From JAEUHO01 sp046350655 (GTDB lineage Bacteria > Planctomycetota > PLA2 > JAEUHO01): a stretch of DNA of 64,000 nt. Below are positions 34,438 through 42,438 of the stretch, in pieces (position 1 is the first letter of the stretch; each line of letters opens with the position of its first letter). The notes under the pieces were generated by a model. It made no database searches. It saw nothing but the letters and a program-made list of their open reading frames with translations, and was not told where the DNA came from. The position numbers and the translations under genes are program-made. The stretch spans positions 186,001 to 250,000 of the forward strand of contig JAXMAB010000010.1 of the NCBI GenBank assembly GCA_046350655.1. Reading direction: 5' to 3'.

Positions 34438-35120
34438 GACGGCTCCTCCGGCATCGCGTGCGGTTCGAGGCGGTATCCGACGCCCCACACGGTCGCCAGC
34501 TGGCGCGACGCGGGGCCGAGCTTGCGGCGGATGCGCGAGACGTGCACGTCGAGCGTGCGCTCGGCGCCGTCGCGCTCCGCGTCGAGCACGTGGTCGACGA
34601 GCCACGAGCGCGAGACGGCGGCGCCGGGCTTGCGCGCGAGCGCCGCGAGGAGGTCGAACTCGAGCCGCGTGAGCGCCACGGCCTCGCCGTCGACCGCCGC
34701 CGTCCGGGCCTCGAGGTCGAGCACGAGGCGGCCGACCTCGACGCGCGCCGTCTGCCGCATCTCGGGGCGGCGCAGCCGCGCCTCGACGCGCGCGAGGAGC
34801 TCCTCGGGCCAGAACGGCTTGCTCACGAAGTCGTCGGCGCCGAGCGCGAGCGCGCGGACCTTGTCGGGGGTCGCCTGGACCGCCGAGAGGATCAGCACCG
34901 GCAGCGCGCTCGACTTCCGCAGCTGCTTCAGCACGTCGAGCCCGTACGCGCCCGGCAGCATCAGGTCGAGGATCGCGAGGTCGAATCCGACCGGCGAGGT
35001 CCGCATCGCGACGTCGCCGTCGCGCAGCCACGCGACCTCGTGGCCGGCGCCCCGCAGCGTCTCGACGACCTGTTCGCCGAGCCGGCGGTCGTCTTCGACG
35101 AGAAGGATGCGCGGGGACAC
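34434..35120 (-). CDS. OmpR/PhoB-family response regulator
   Basis: A 228-residue regulator. The receiver has RILLVEDDRRLGEQVV, phosphoacceptor Asp in LAILDLMLPGAYGLD, and Lys in FVSKPFWPEELL. The C-terminal winged helix has VALTRLEFDLLAALARKPGA, RTLDVHVSRIRRKLG and TVWGVGYRLE, all typical of OmpR-type DNA binding. It overlaps the kinase start by 4 nt, forming a clear two-component pair. It is divergent from the EF-hand repeat protein gene, and the spacer holds a candidate 11-bp direct-repeat operator. Start is GTG at 35120. Confidence 0.9.
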   Translation of the reverse strand: MSPRILLVEDDRRLGEQVVETLRGAGHEVAWLRDGDVAMRTSPVGFDLAILDLMLPGAYGLDVLKQLRKSSALPVLILSAVQATPDKVRALALGADDFVSKPFWPEELLARVEARLRRPEMRQTARVEVGRLVLDLEARTAAVDGEAVALTRLEFDLLAALARKPGAAVSRSWLVDHVLDAERDGAERTLDVHVSRIRRKLGPASRQLATVWGVGYRLEPHAMPEEPS

Positions 35121-35184
35121 GCGAGGGGGCTCCGGGGGACGAGCGTACGGCACCGGGGCCGGCGACGGCAGGGTGGGCCCGCGA

Positions 35185-35237
35185 CCTTGCGATTCCCTGA
35201 AGGCGACGCCCGCGCGGCCCGCAAGGATTCCGCAAGG
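35185..35237. promoter_or_regulatory. Candidate OmpR-type operator (11-bp direct repeat)
   Basis: GCAAGG at 35221-35226 and again at 35232-35237 are spaced 11 bp apart, one helical turn, as in PhoB/OmpR-family boxes. An inverted half-site CCTTGC lies at 35185-35190 with a related GATTCC spacer. The region is the 169-bp divergent gap between the response regulator and the EF-hand protein and lies 53-69 bp before the latter's ATG. Confidence 0.45.
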
Positions 35238-35289
35238 TGGATCGGCGTCCATGGGGTGAGGTCCAGGTGGACCCGACGAGGAGCCCCCG

Positions 35290-36306
35290 ATGTCCCGAAC
35301 CATCCTGCGCCGCGCGCTCGCGCTCGGCCTGCCGGCCGCCCTGGTGGCGGTCGTCGCCACGACCGTGTGGGCGGAGGACGCCGCCCCGACGCCCGCGCCG
35401 AAGCCGGCCGCCGAGGCCCCGAAGGCGCCCGAGCCGCCGAACCCGGCCGACGAGCCGGAGTCGATGCTCGACCTGCTGCTGCAGAAGTACGACGCCAACA
35501 AGGACGGCTTCCTGACGAAGGCCGAGTACACGCGCAGCGCGAAGGCGTTCGCGAAGCTCGACCGCAACCAGGACGACGTGCTGACGAAGGCCGACTTCCC
35601 GAAGCACGGCGCGCACATGGGTCCGATGGGAGGCCCGATGGGGCCGATGGGCATGGGCCCGGGCGGCATGGGACCGGCGGGCATGGGCCCGATGGGCGCG
35701 GGCCCGGGTCCGCGCGGCGACGGCCCCATGGGCATGGGCCCGATGGGCCGCGGCCCGCGGGGACCGCGAGGCCCGATGGGTCCGATGGGCCGGGGTCGTC
35801 GCGGGGGGATGGGCCCCGGCGCGATGGGCCCGAACGGCATGGGCCCCGGTGGGATGGGACCCGGTGGGATGGGACCCGGTGGGATGGGACCCGGCGGCAT
35901 GGGACCCGGCGGCATGGGACCCGGCGGCATGGGACCCATGGGCGGTCCCGGCATGGGCCCGCAGCGCGGCGAGGGTCAGGACGGCGAGGCCTGCTGCCCG
36001 ACGTGTGGTCAGGGCCGCGGTCCGATGGGCCCGCGGTTCGGTCGTGAGGGCGGCCCGGACGGCCGTCGCATGGGCCCCGGCCGCGGTCCGCGCGGCGACG
36101 ACGACGGGGACGACGACGACGACGACGACGCGGACGACCGCCGTGGCCCGCGGGGCCCGCGTCCGGGCCGTGGCCCGGGCATGGGCGAGGGGCGGCCTCA
36201 CCACCCCGACGCGCCGAAGCCGCCGGAGGCCCCGAAGGCCCCCGACGCGCCGAAGTCGCCCGAGACGCCGGTCACCCCGCCCGTGAGCCCGACCGAGGGG
36301 GCGTGA
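35290..36306 (+). CDS. Exported EF-hand protein with Met-Gly-Pro repeats
   Basis: A 338-residue protein. The signal peptide ends TVWA before EDAAP and a Pro/Ala linker. Two EF-hand-like calcium loops follow (DANKDGFLTKAEY and the weaker DRNQDDVLTKADF). Residues about 110-225 are Met/Gly/Pro-rich with MGPGG units repeated in tandem. A CCPTCG cysteine pair, an Asp run (DDDGDDDDDDDADD) and an acidic/Pro tail complete it. Met, Cys, His and Asp clusters point to metal or calcium binding in the cell envelope; this is inference. GAGGAG lies 7 nt before the ATG. Divergence from the two-component system suggests it is a regulated target. Confidence 0.75.
   Translation: MSRTILRRALALGLPAALVAVVATTVWAEDAAPTPAPKPAAEAPKAPEPPNPADEPESMLDLLLQKYDANKDGFLTKAEYTRSAKAFAKLDRNQDDVLTKADFPKHGAHMGPMGGPMGPMGMGPGGMGPAGMGPMGAGPGPRGDGPMGMGPMGRGPRGPRGPMGPMGRGRRGGMGPGAMGPNGMGPGGMGPGGMGPGGMGPGGMGPGGMGPGGMGPMGGPGMGPQRGEGQDGEACCPTCGQGRGPMGPRFGREGGPDGRRMGPGRGPRGDDDGDDDDDDDADDRRGPRGPRPGRGPGMGEGRPHHPDAPKPPEAPKAPDAPKSPETPVTPPVSPTEGA
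35839..35937. repeat. 15-bp tandem repeat encoding MGPGG
   Basis: Six consecutive 15-bp units plus a partial seventh, ATGGGACCCGGTGGG then ATGGGACCCGGCGGC, the last three being identical. They encode MetGlyProGlyGly. Near-identity at wobble positions implies recent expansion. Confidence 0.85.
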
Positions 36307-36527
36307 TCTCGAGCTGCCCCTCCGGCCGCGCCTTCGCACCGAGGTGCGGCCCGCCGCCGCTCCCGACGCCGCCCGCGGGCGACGTCGGGGGCGGCGTGCC
36401 TTCGCTCGACCTGCCGCCGGCGCCCGAGGCGCAGGGCGACGGCGCGTCCGCGTCGGTCGCCGCGCCCTCGCCCGACGGCGCGCCGCCGCCTGCGAACGGC
36501 GACGGGTCGCGTTCGACCGCCGCGTGA
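36303..36527 (+). CDS. Possible small Pro/Ala-rich protein (doubtful)
   Basis: A GTG overlapping the EF-hand gene's TGA (GTGA) opens 74 codons of Pro/Ala/Gly-rich sequence beginning MISSCPSGRAFAP. Overlapping starts of this kind mark real genes elsewhere in the window, but the composition is low-complexity and nothing resembles a family. It could be a chance frame in the 233-bp spacer. No other gene is seen in that spacer. Confidence 0.25.
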   Translation: MISSCPSGRAFAPRCGPPPLPTPPAGDVGGGVPSLDLPPAPEAQGDGASASVAAPSPDGAPPPANGDGSRSTAA

Positions 36528-36539
36528 CGCGCGGCCGCG

Positions 36540-37301
36540 TCAGCGCTTGAGGCGGTCGGCGAACACCTTCTCGAGCTTCTCGAGCTTGGGCGCGATGACG
36601 ACGCGGCAGTAGCCGGCCCGCGGGTTCGCGTCGTAGTAGCCCTGGTGGTAGTCCTCGGCCTTGTAGAAGGCCTTGTAGGGCGTGATCTCGGTGACGATGG
36701 GCCGGTCGAAGGCCTTGGCCGCCTCGAGCGCCGCCTTCACCTCCTCGGCCGTCTTCTTCTGCGCGTCGTCGTGCGTGAAGATCACCGAGCGGTACTGCGT
36801 GCCGACGTCGGCGCCCTGGCGGTTGAGCGTCGTCGGGTCGTGGGTCTTGAAGAACACCTCGAGCAGCTGCTCGTACTTCACCTGCGCCGGGTCGAACCGC
36901 ACCTGGATCACCTCGGCGTGGCCCGTCTCGCCGCTCGACACCTGCTCGTAGGTCGGGTTCGCGACCGTGCCGCCCGCGTACCCCGACGCGACCGACACGA
37001 CGCCCTTCAGCCGCAGGAACACGGCCTCGGTGCACCAGAAGCAGCCGCCGCCGAACGTGGCGAGCGCGGTGGGAGCGGGGGGCGGGGTCGTGGCCATGGC
37101 GGGGGTCTCCTGCGACGGCGGCGCGTCGGCGGGGGCGGTGGGGGCCTTGGGCGCGGCGTCCGCTCCGGCCGCCGGCGCCGCGGCGGGGGGCGTGGCGGCG
37201 GGCTTCGCCGGCGGGGGCGCGGGCGGCGGGTCGCACGCGACGAGCGTGGCCGCGAGGGCCGTGGCGACGAACAGGGCGGCGAGCGGGCGGGCGGGGCGCA
37301 T
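36540..37301 (-). CDS. msrA: Peptide methionine sulfoxide reductase A, lipoprotein form
   Basis: A 253-residue protein. The N-terminus has a lipoprotein signal (LAATLVAC) and a Pro/Ala linker of about 55 residues; the MsrA domain follows with TFGGGCFWCTEAVF, containing the catalytic Cys, then VSSGETGHAEVIQVRFDP and YHQGYYDANP. It reduces methionine-S-sulfoxide in proteins. The export signal places it in the envelope, where the adjacent Met-rich EF-hand protein would be a plausible substrate (inference). An internal ATG just before the domain could give a cytoplasmic form. Confidence 0.92.
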   Translation of the reverse strand: MRPARPLAALFVATALAATLVACDPPPAPPPAKPAATPPAAAPAAGADAAPKAPTAPADAPPSQETPAMATTPPPAPTALATFGGGCFWCTEAVFLRLKGVVSVASGYAGGTVANPTYEQVSSGETGHAEVIQVRFDPAQVKYEQLLEVFFKTHDPTTLNRQGADVGTQYRSVIFTHDDAQKKTAEEVKAALEAAKAFDRPIVTEITPYKAFYKAEDYHQGYYDANPRAGYCRVVIAPKLEKLEKVFADRLKR

Positions 37302-37323
37302 GCCGAGAGGGTAGCGCCGCCGG

Positions 37324-37341
37324 CCGGGCCTCGCGTCCCGG
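37324..37341. repeat. Family A repeat copy
   Basis: CCGGGCCTCGCGTCCCGG, itself nearly palindromic at its ends, lies 28 nt 3' of the stop of the F420-reductase-like gene and upstream of msrA. Confidence 0.65.
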
Positions 37342-37369
37342 AACCCTCGACCGCGATCCGGCCGGTCCG

Positions 37370-38020
37370 TCAGGCCCGGAGCAGCCGGAACGCGTGCGTC
37401 CACTGGTTGCGCAGGAACCCGGGGAGGCACCAGAGGATGCAGAGCGGCTCGATCGCGCGCGCGGACGCGACGCCGCCGACGTCCTCGGCGTCCCAGCCGA
37501 ACTGCGTGAGGATCGCGCGGACCTGCTGCTTCGCCGCCGCGTCGTCGCCGCAGATGAACATCGTCGGCTTCTCGCCGCCCGGGAACTTCGGGTTCACCAT
37601 GTACGCGCTGCCGACGCAGGAGAACGCCTTCACGAAGCGCGCCTTCGGGGCGCGGCGCGCGAGGCGCTCCATGAGCGACTCCGCGTGCGTCGTGAAGAAC
37701 GGGAGGACGCCGTCCTTCGGCGGGGCGTCGGCGATGGGGTTCGTCGCGTCGATGACGACCTTGCCCGCGAGCGCGTCGGGGCCCGCGAGCGCGATCGCGT
37801 CCTCGGCGGCGGTGCCCTTCACGGCGAGCACGACGACGGACGCGGCCTTCGCGGCGTCGGCGAACGTGCCCACGCGGCCCTTGGCGCCGGCCTTCTGCTG
37901 CCACGCGGCGAGCTTCTTCGGGTCGCGCGAGCCGCGGAAGACGTCGTAGCCGTGCTTCAGGAAGCCGTCCGCGAGGACGTCGCCGACGGTGCCGGTGCCG
38001 AGGATGCCGATGGTCGCCAT
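37370..38020 (-). CDS. NADPH-dependent F420 reductase-like oxidoreductase
   Basis: A 216-residue Rossmann protein starting MATIGILGTGTVGDVLADGF, the dinucleotide-binding GxGxxG motif, with GSRDP after strand 2 as in NADP-preferring members. VVVLAVKG and VVIDATNPIA fit the F420:NADPH oxidoreductase/ProC-like family. FVKAFSCVGSAYMVNPKFPG also matches. Bacterial members often act on unknown substrates rather than F420, and no F420 synthesis gene is visible. GGAG precedes the ATG by 8 nt. Confidence 0.8.
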   Translation of the reverse strand: MATIGILGTGTVGDVLADGFLKHGYDVFRGSRDPKKLAAWQQKAGAKGRVGTFADAAKAASVVVLAVKGTAAEDAIALAGPDALAGKVVIDATNPIADAPPKDGVLPFFTTHAESLMERLARRAPKARFVKAFSCVGSAYMVNPKFPGGEKPTMFICGDDAAAKQQVRAILTQFGWDAEDVGGVASARAIEPLCILWCLPGFLRNQWTHAFRLLRA

Positions 38021-38154
38021 GGGGGTGCTCCGGAGGACCGCCGGAGTGAACGCGACGGGCCGGGGTCGTGCCGAGCCCGGGCGGGGGCGGTTCCGGCCGG
38101 AGCGCGGGGAGCCCCCGGGTGGGGTCGGGGGCGCCGGCGGTCGATACGAAGGGG

Positions 38155-39819
38155 ATGGACCGCCGCCTCGCCCTCGTCGTGTGGCTGGTGATCGCCGCGC
38201 CGGCCGCCGCGCCCGTGCCCGCCGTCGCGGACCCCGCGCCGCGCGCCGCGCGCCCGCCGCGGGTCGATCTGTCGGCCCAGCAGACGCCGCTGCGGCAGCA
38301 GGGCTCGCGCGGGACGTGCTCGGCGTTCGGGTCGATCGCCGGGCTCGAGGCCGCGTACAAGCGCAAGGGCTACGGCGACCTCGACCTCTCGGAGGAGTTC
38401 CTCGCGTTCGCGGGGAAGACGATGTGGGTGGACGTGCAGTGGAACCGCGTGGCCCGGCGCGGGACCGACGTGCCCGAGAACCACCTCGGCGCCGCGACGG
38501 GGAGCACCGGCACGTTCCTCGTCGAGATGCTCGGCGGCGGCTTCGCGACGCCGACGGAGGCCGACCTCGCGTACCGCGCGTCGTACGCGGGCACGCTCGA
38601 CGGGCACGAGCGCCTCGACGACCCGTGGTGGCAGGTCGCGTGGAACGTCGACCTGTGGAACCTCGACCCGGCGCGCCTGCCGCGCGCGACGCTCGCGGCG
38701 CCGCGGTGGTACCGCGTGACGGACTACCGGTGGATCTACCTCGGGCGGCGCGAGGGCGACCCGACGTACGCGGAGCCGTTCGAGGAGGTGCTCGCGTCGG
38801 GCCACGAGATCGTGTGGGACGTGGGGGTCCGGCGCGGGGAACGCGAGGCCCTGTGGCGATTCGACCCCGCGCGCCCGCCCGACGAGGCCCACGCGCTGCT
38901 CGTCGTCGGCTACGACCGCACGAGCCGCGACCCGCGCGACCACCACTTCCTCCTCAAGAACTCGTGGGGCCCCACGGCCCACGCGGGCGGGCTCACGCAC
39001 GTCGCGTACGACTACCTGAAGTACGGCCTCGGCGCGTTGTGGATCGCGGACGTCGCGGCGCCGTCGCCCTGGCCGCCCGCGCGGTTCGTCGGCCGCTGGC
39101 ACGTGTCGTTCGACGGCGCGCCCGCGGTCCTCGCGTGGAACCGCGTGCCGGGCGTCGTGCAGCGCGGCCTCGAGCAGTCGCGCGCGATCCACCCCGACGA
39201 GCCCGCGATGCGCGACCGCCGCGTCGGCAACCTCTACCCCGCCGCGACGGTGCGGCCCGTCCAACGCGTCAACGGCGAGGCCCGCGACGACGGCACGGCG
39301 ACGTTGTGGTTCGACCCTGAGACGCCCGCGCTCCGCTACGACGTCCTCTCGGGCCGGCGGATGGACGTGCGGCTGCTCGGCGGGCCCGCGGACGTGTTCG
39401 TGGGGACGTGCGCCGACGAGGCCGGCGTCGCGCGACCGTGTTACGGGCGGCTCGCGGGCCCGCTGGGGACCGCCGGCGCGCCCCGCGAGCGCGGCGCGGC
39501 CGACCTCACGGGCCCGTGGCGGGTCGTCGTGGACGGCGCCGAGGGACGGCTCGACTTCGGCGACGCGCCGGGCCTCGGGTCCGGAGTACGGCTCGTCCTC
39601 GAGGCGTACGGGTTCTCGCGCACGGTGGACGCGCGGCCCGACCCGGCCGACCCGCGGGCCGTCGTCGTCACGTCGGACCGGCCGGTGGGGGGCACGTTCA
39701 CGCTGCGGCTGTCGCTCCTCGCGCGCGAGGACGGCGTGCTCGTGGGCGAGGCCCGCACGACGGAGCCCGACGGCGGCGGCGCGCGCACCGTCGGCGCGTA
39801 CGCGGTGCGGGCGCGGTGA
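38155..39819 (+). CDS. Exported papain-like (C1) cysteine peptidase
   Basis: A 554-residue protein with a signal peptide (MDRRLALVVWLVIAAPAAAP). The catalytic Cys55 lies in QQGSRGTCSAFGSIAGLEA, equivalent to the papain QGxCGSCWAF motif; His246 lies in DEAHALLVVGYDR and Asn269 in LLKNSWGP. All three catalytic residues are therefore present. Residues after about 300 form an uncharacterised beta-rich C-terminal region (FVGRWHVSFDGAPAVLAWN). It probably degrades or processes extracellular protein. The three serpin-like proteins 22 kb away could in principle target such peptidases, which is speculative. Confidence 0.85.
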   Translation: MDRRLALVVWLVIAAPAAAPVPAVADPAPRAARPPRVDLSAQQTPLRQQGSRGTCSAFGSIAGLEAAYKRKGYGDLDLSEEFLAFAGKTMWVDVQWNRVARRGTDVPENHLGAATGSTGTFLVEMLGGGFATPTEADLAYRASYAGTLDGHERLDDPWWQVAWNVDLWNLDPARLPRATLAAPRWYRVTDYRWIYLGRREGDPTYAEPFEEVLASGHEIVWDVGVRRGEREALWRFDPARPPDEAHALLVVGYDRTSRDPRDHHFLLKNSWGPTAHAGGLTHVAYDYLKYGLGALWIADVAAPSPWPPARFVGRWHVSFDGAPAVLAWNRVPGVVQRGLEQSRAIHPDEPAMRDRRVGNLYPAATVRPVQRVNGEARDDGTATLWFDPETPALRYDVLSGRRMDVRLLGGPADVFVGTCADEAGVARPCYGRLAGPLGTAGAPRERGAADLTGPWRVVVDGAEGRLDFGDAPGLGSGVRLVLEAYGFSRTVDARPDPADPRAVVVTSDRPVGGTFTLRLSLLAREDGVLVGEARTTEPDGGGARTVGAYAVRAR

Positions 39820-39880
39820 CGACGCTCGCCGCGGGGTCGGCGCCCGGGTAGCGTGGCGCGCCGTCCCGGAGGCGTGGCGC

Positions 39881-41731
39881 ATGTGCGGCATCGCGGGCTA
39901 CTTCCGTCGCGACGGCGCGCCCGCGTCGGCGGACGTCGCGGGGCGCATGGCCGCCGCGCTCGCGCACCGCGGCCCCGACGGCGCGGGGGCGTGGGCGGAC
40001 GGGCCCGTGGCCCTCGGCCACGTCCGCCTCGCGATCCGCGACCGGTCCGAGGCCGCGGCCGAGCCGATGGTGGCGCCCGACGGCGCGGGCGTGCTCGTCT
40101 ACAACGGCGAGGTCTACAACGACGGCGAGCTGCGGGACGCCCTGCGCCGCGAGGGCGTCGCGTTCCGAAGCCACGGCGACGCCGAGGTGGTGATGCACGC
40201 CGTCGCCCGGTGGGGCGCGGTCGAGGCGGCGCGCCGGTTCGACGGGATGTTCGCGTTCGCGTGGTGGGACGCCCGCGCCCGCGCGCTCTGGCTCGTGCGC
40301 GACCGTTTCGGCACGAAGCCGCTCCACGTGTGGGTGCGGCCCGACGTCGTGGCGTTCGGGTCGGAGGCCCGCGCGTTGCGCGCCCTGCCCGGCGTCGTGC
40401 TCGCGGTGGACCGGTTCGAGCTGGCGCGGCGCGCGGTGCCGTGGGTCTCGACGGCCCGCCCGCCGCCGTTCCTCGGGCTCGACGACGTCCCCGCCGGCGG
40501 CGCGTGGCGCGTCGCGGCGGACGGCCTCGTGCGCGACGTCCACACCGACGTCGTCGAGGCCGTGGACCCGCGGCGGATCGTCGAGGCGGCGCGGGAGCCG
40601 CTCGTGGACGCGCAGGCGCGGCTGCGGCGGACCGTCGAGGAGGTCGTGCGCGCCCACGTCGTGAGCGACGTCCCGGTCGCGGCGTTCACGAGCGGCGGCG
40701 TCGACTCGAACCTCGTCGCGGCGATCGCCCGCGAGGCCCGGCCCGACCTCGTCGCGTACACGATGGACAGCGGCGGGCCCGAGAGCGAGCTCGCGGCCGC
40801 GTCGCTCGTCGCGCGCCACCTCGACCTCCCGTTGCGGCCCGTCCACGTCGACCGCGCGGCGTTCCTCCGCGCGTGGCCCGAGTCGGTGGAGCGCGAGGAG
40901 CTGCCGCCGCTGCACGAGAGCCACGTCGCGGCGCTGCTGCTCGCGCGCGCCGCGCGCGCCGACGGGATCGCGGTGGCGCTCACCGGCGAGGGCGCCGACG
41001 AGATCTTCGGCGGGTACGACTTCTTCTACCGCACCTACCGGCAGTGGGCCCGCGCGACGCGGCCGTGGTCGCGCCTCACGCACGCCGGGCGCACGCGCCG
41101 TCGCGAGCTCGACCGCGTCCCGTTCCGCTACCAGGCCGTGCGCAGCGAGCGCGAGACGCACGCCCGCCTCGAGCCGATCCTCACCGCCGACGACGACAGC
41201 CGGGCTCGGCGGCTGATGGCGCGGTTCGCGCCGGTCGGGTCGCTCGCCGACCGCGCGGTCGCGGCGAACGCGGTGGACGCGATGCGGCGCTACCTGACGC
41301 CGATCCTGATGCGCCACGACCGCACCACGATGGCGTCGTCCATCGAGGCCCGCGTCCCGTTCGTGTCGAACCGCATCGCCGACCTCGGGCTGCACCTGCC
41401 CGTCCGGCACCGGCTGCACGGCCGGGTCGGCAAGTGGCTCTACAAGCGCGTCGCCGCCGAACGGCTGCCGCCGTCGATCGTGTGGGCGCCGAAGAAGGGC
41501 TTCCCCGTCAACATCGCGCACCACCGCGGCACGGCGGCGCTGCTGCGCGACGGCTGGGTGCCCGAGGCCTTCGGCTGGTCGCGCGCCACGGTGGACGAGC
41601 TCGTGCCGCGGATCGAGGCCGACCCCGTGCGGCGGTTCCCGATGGTCAGCATCGAGCTGTTCGGCCGGATCTTCGAGCGCGGCGAACGCGTCGCCGACCT
41701 CGGCGAACGCCTGCTCGCGCTCGCGCGCTGA
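39881..41731 (+). CDS. asnB: Glutamine-hydrolysing asparagine synthase
   Basis: A 616-residue two-domain enzyme. The N-terminal glutaminase starts MCGIAGYF with the catalytic Cys2 and contains HRGPDGAGAW and YNGEVYN. The synthetase domain has the PP-loop SGGVDS at residues 271-276, LTGEGADEIFGGYDFFYR and SSIEARVPFV. It transfers ammonia from glutamine to a carboxyl group. Homologues next to polysaccharide genes often amidate sugar acids or act in capsule loci; a pyruvyl transferase lies 1.9 kb downstream. Plain asparagine synthesis is equally possible. Confidence 0.93.
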   Translation: MCGIAGYFRRDGAPASADVAGRMAAALAHRGPDGAGAWADGPVALGHVRLAIRDRSEAAAEPMVAPDGAGVLVYNGEVYNDGELRDALRREGVAFRSHGDAEVVMHAVARWGAVEAARRFDGMFAFAWWDARARALWLVRDRFGTKPLHVWVRPDVVAFGSEARALRALPGVVLAVDRFELARRAVPWVSTARPPPFLGLDDVPAGGAWRVAADGLVRDVHTDVVEAVDPRRIVEAAREPLVDAQARLRRTVEEVVRAHVVSDVPVAAFTSGGVDSNLVAAIAREARPDLVAYTMDSGGPESELAAASLVARHLDLPLRPVHVDRAAFLRAWPESVEREELPPLHESHVAALLLARAARADGIAVALTGEGADEIFGGYDFFYRTYRQWARATRPWSRLTHAGRTRRRELDRVPFRYQAVRSERETHARLEPILTADDDSRARRLMARFAPVGSLADRAVAANAVDAMRRYLTPILMRHDRTTMASSIEARVPFVSNRIADLGLHLPVRHRLHGRVGKWLYKRVAAERLPPSIVWAPKKGFPVNIAHHRGTAALLRDGWVPEAFGWSRATVDELVPRIEADPVRRFPMVSIELFGRIFERGERVADLGERLLALAR

Positions 41732-41741
41732 ACGACGCGGG

Positions 41742-41790
41742 GGCCGGACCGCGAGGCCCGGCGCGCGGCACCGGGTACGCGAGGCCCGGT
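41742..41790. repeat. Two family A copies in direct orientation
   Basis: GGCCGGACCGCGAGGCCCGG (41742-41761) and CCGGGTACGCGAGGCCCGGT (41771-41790) follow the asnB stop by 10 nt. The second copy is also flanked by short inverted GCGCG/CGCGC arms. Confidence 0.65.
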
Positions 41791-41830
41791 GCGCGACGTG
41801 GTAGAACGAGCGCGGAGGGACGAGCCACGC

Positions 41831-41908
41831 ATGGCGCACCGCATCGACCACGACGGCGACGACGCCCCCGCGGCATCGCGCCCGGGTCCGTCGGGAAACC
41901 ACCCGTGA
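41831..41908 (+). CDS. Possible 25-codon leader peptide or lost N-terminus of the zinc-ribbon protein
   Basis: ATG GCG CAC... encodes MAHRIDHDGDDAPAASRPGP then SGNHP and a TGA overlapping the GTG of the next gene (GTGA). A GGAGG is about 13 nt upstream. It may be a leader peptide coupling translation, or a frameshift may have split off the natural N-terminus. Confidence 0.3.
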   Translation: MAHRIDHDGDDAPAASRPGPSGNHP

Positions 41909-42330
41909 AGCCCGCCCCCGGGCCGAGTTCGTCGGCGCTCGTCCCGTGCCCCGCGTGCGCCCGCCCGCTCTCGCCGGCCGCGACCTCGTGCCCGCAGTGC
42001 GGCCATCCGATGCGGGCCGCGGCGACGGCCCCGCCCTGCCACGCGTGCGAAGCGCCGGCGACGATGCGGTGTCAGCGGTGCGGGGTGCTGAGCTGCGTGT
42101 TGCACCTGCGCAGCGTCTTCGCCTGGCACGGGCGGGGGGGCTCGAACGAATGGCGGTGCGCGAAGTGCGTGGCGGTGGCTCGGGCCACGATGCGGTGGAC
42201 CGTCGCCGCCGTCGTGGTCCTGGGCGGCGCTGTGCTGTTCATGTTCTTCTCGTTCCTGCGACGAAGGGAGGCGATTGGGGTCCCGCCTCTCTCGCCTCCG
42301 GACAACGCGATCCCCTTGCCGCTGAAGTGA
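41905..42330 (+). CDS. Zinc-ribbon protein with C-terminal membrane anchor
   Basis: A 141-residue protein. A zinc ribbon (CPACARPLSPAATSCPQCGH) is followed by a second cysteine/histidine cluster (CHACEAPATMRCQRCGVLSC, then CAKC) resembling a B-box or double ribbon. It ends in a membrane helix (WTVAAVVVLGGAVLFMFFSF) and a short basic tail. Such small anchored ribbons are common and of unknown role. Start is GTG, overlapping the 25-codon frame before it. Confidence 0.65.
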   Translation: MKPAPGPSSSALVPCPACARPLSPAATSCPQCGHPMRAAATAPPCHACEAPATMRCQRCGVLSCVLHLRSVFAWHGRGGSNEWRCAKCVAVARATMRWTVAAVVVLGGAVLFMFFSFLRRREAIGVPPLSPPDNAIPLPLK

Positions 42331-42438
42331 GCCGCGCGGTGCCCTGCGGGCGCCGAACGATCGGAACGCCCCGAGCGACGGCCGTTTCTGGTAGAAGCGG
42401 TCGCCCGTCCTGCCGACGGGGGAGCCGCCCCGCGCCGC

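Noticed and set aside
35839..35937. Regular short repeats considered as a CRISPR array
   Set aside because: Units are 15 bp with no spacers and stay in frame encoding MGPGG.
40726..40745. GCCCGCGAGGCCCGGCCCGA in asnB considered as another family A copy
   Set aside because: Only the 12-base core matches, and Arg-Glu-Ala-Arg codons produce it by chance in many genes here.
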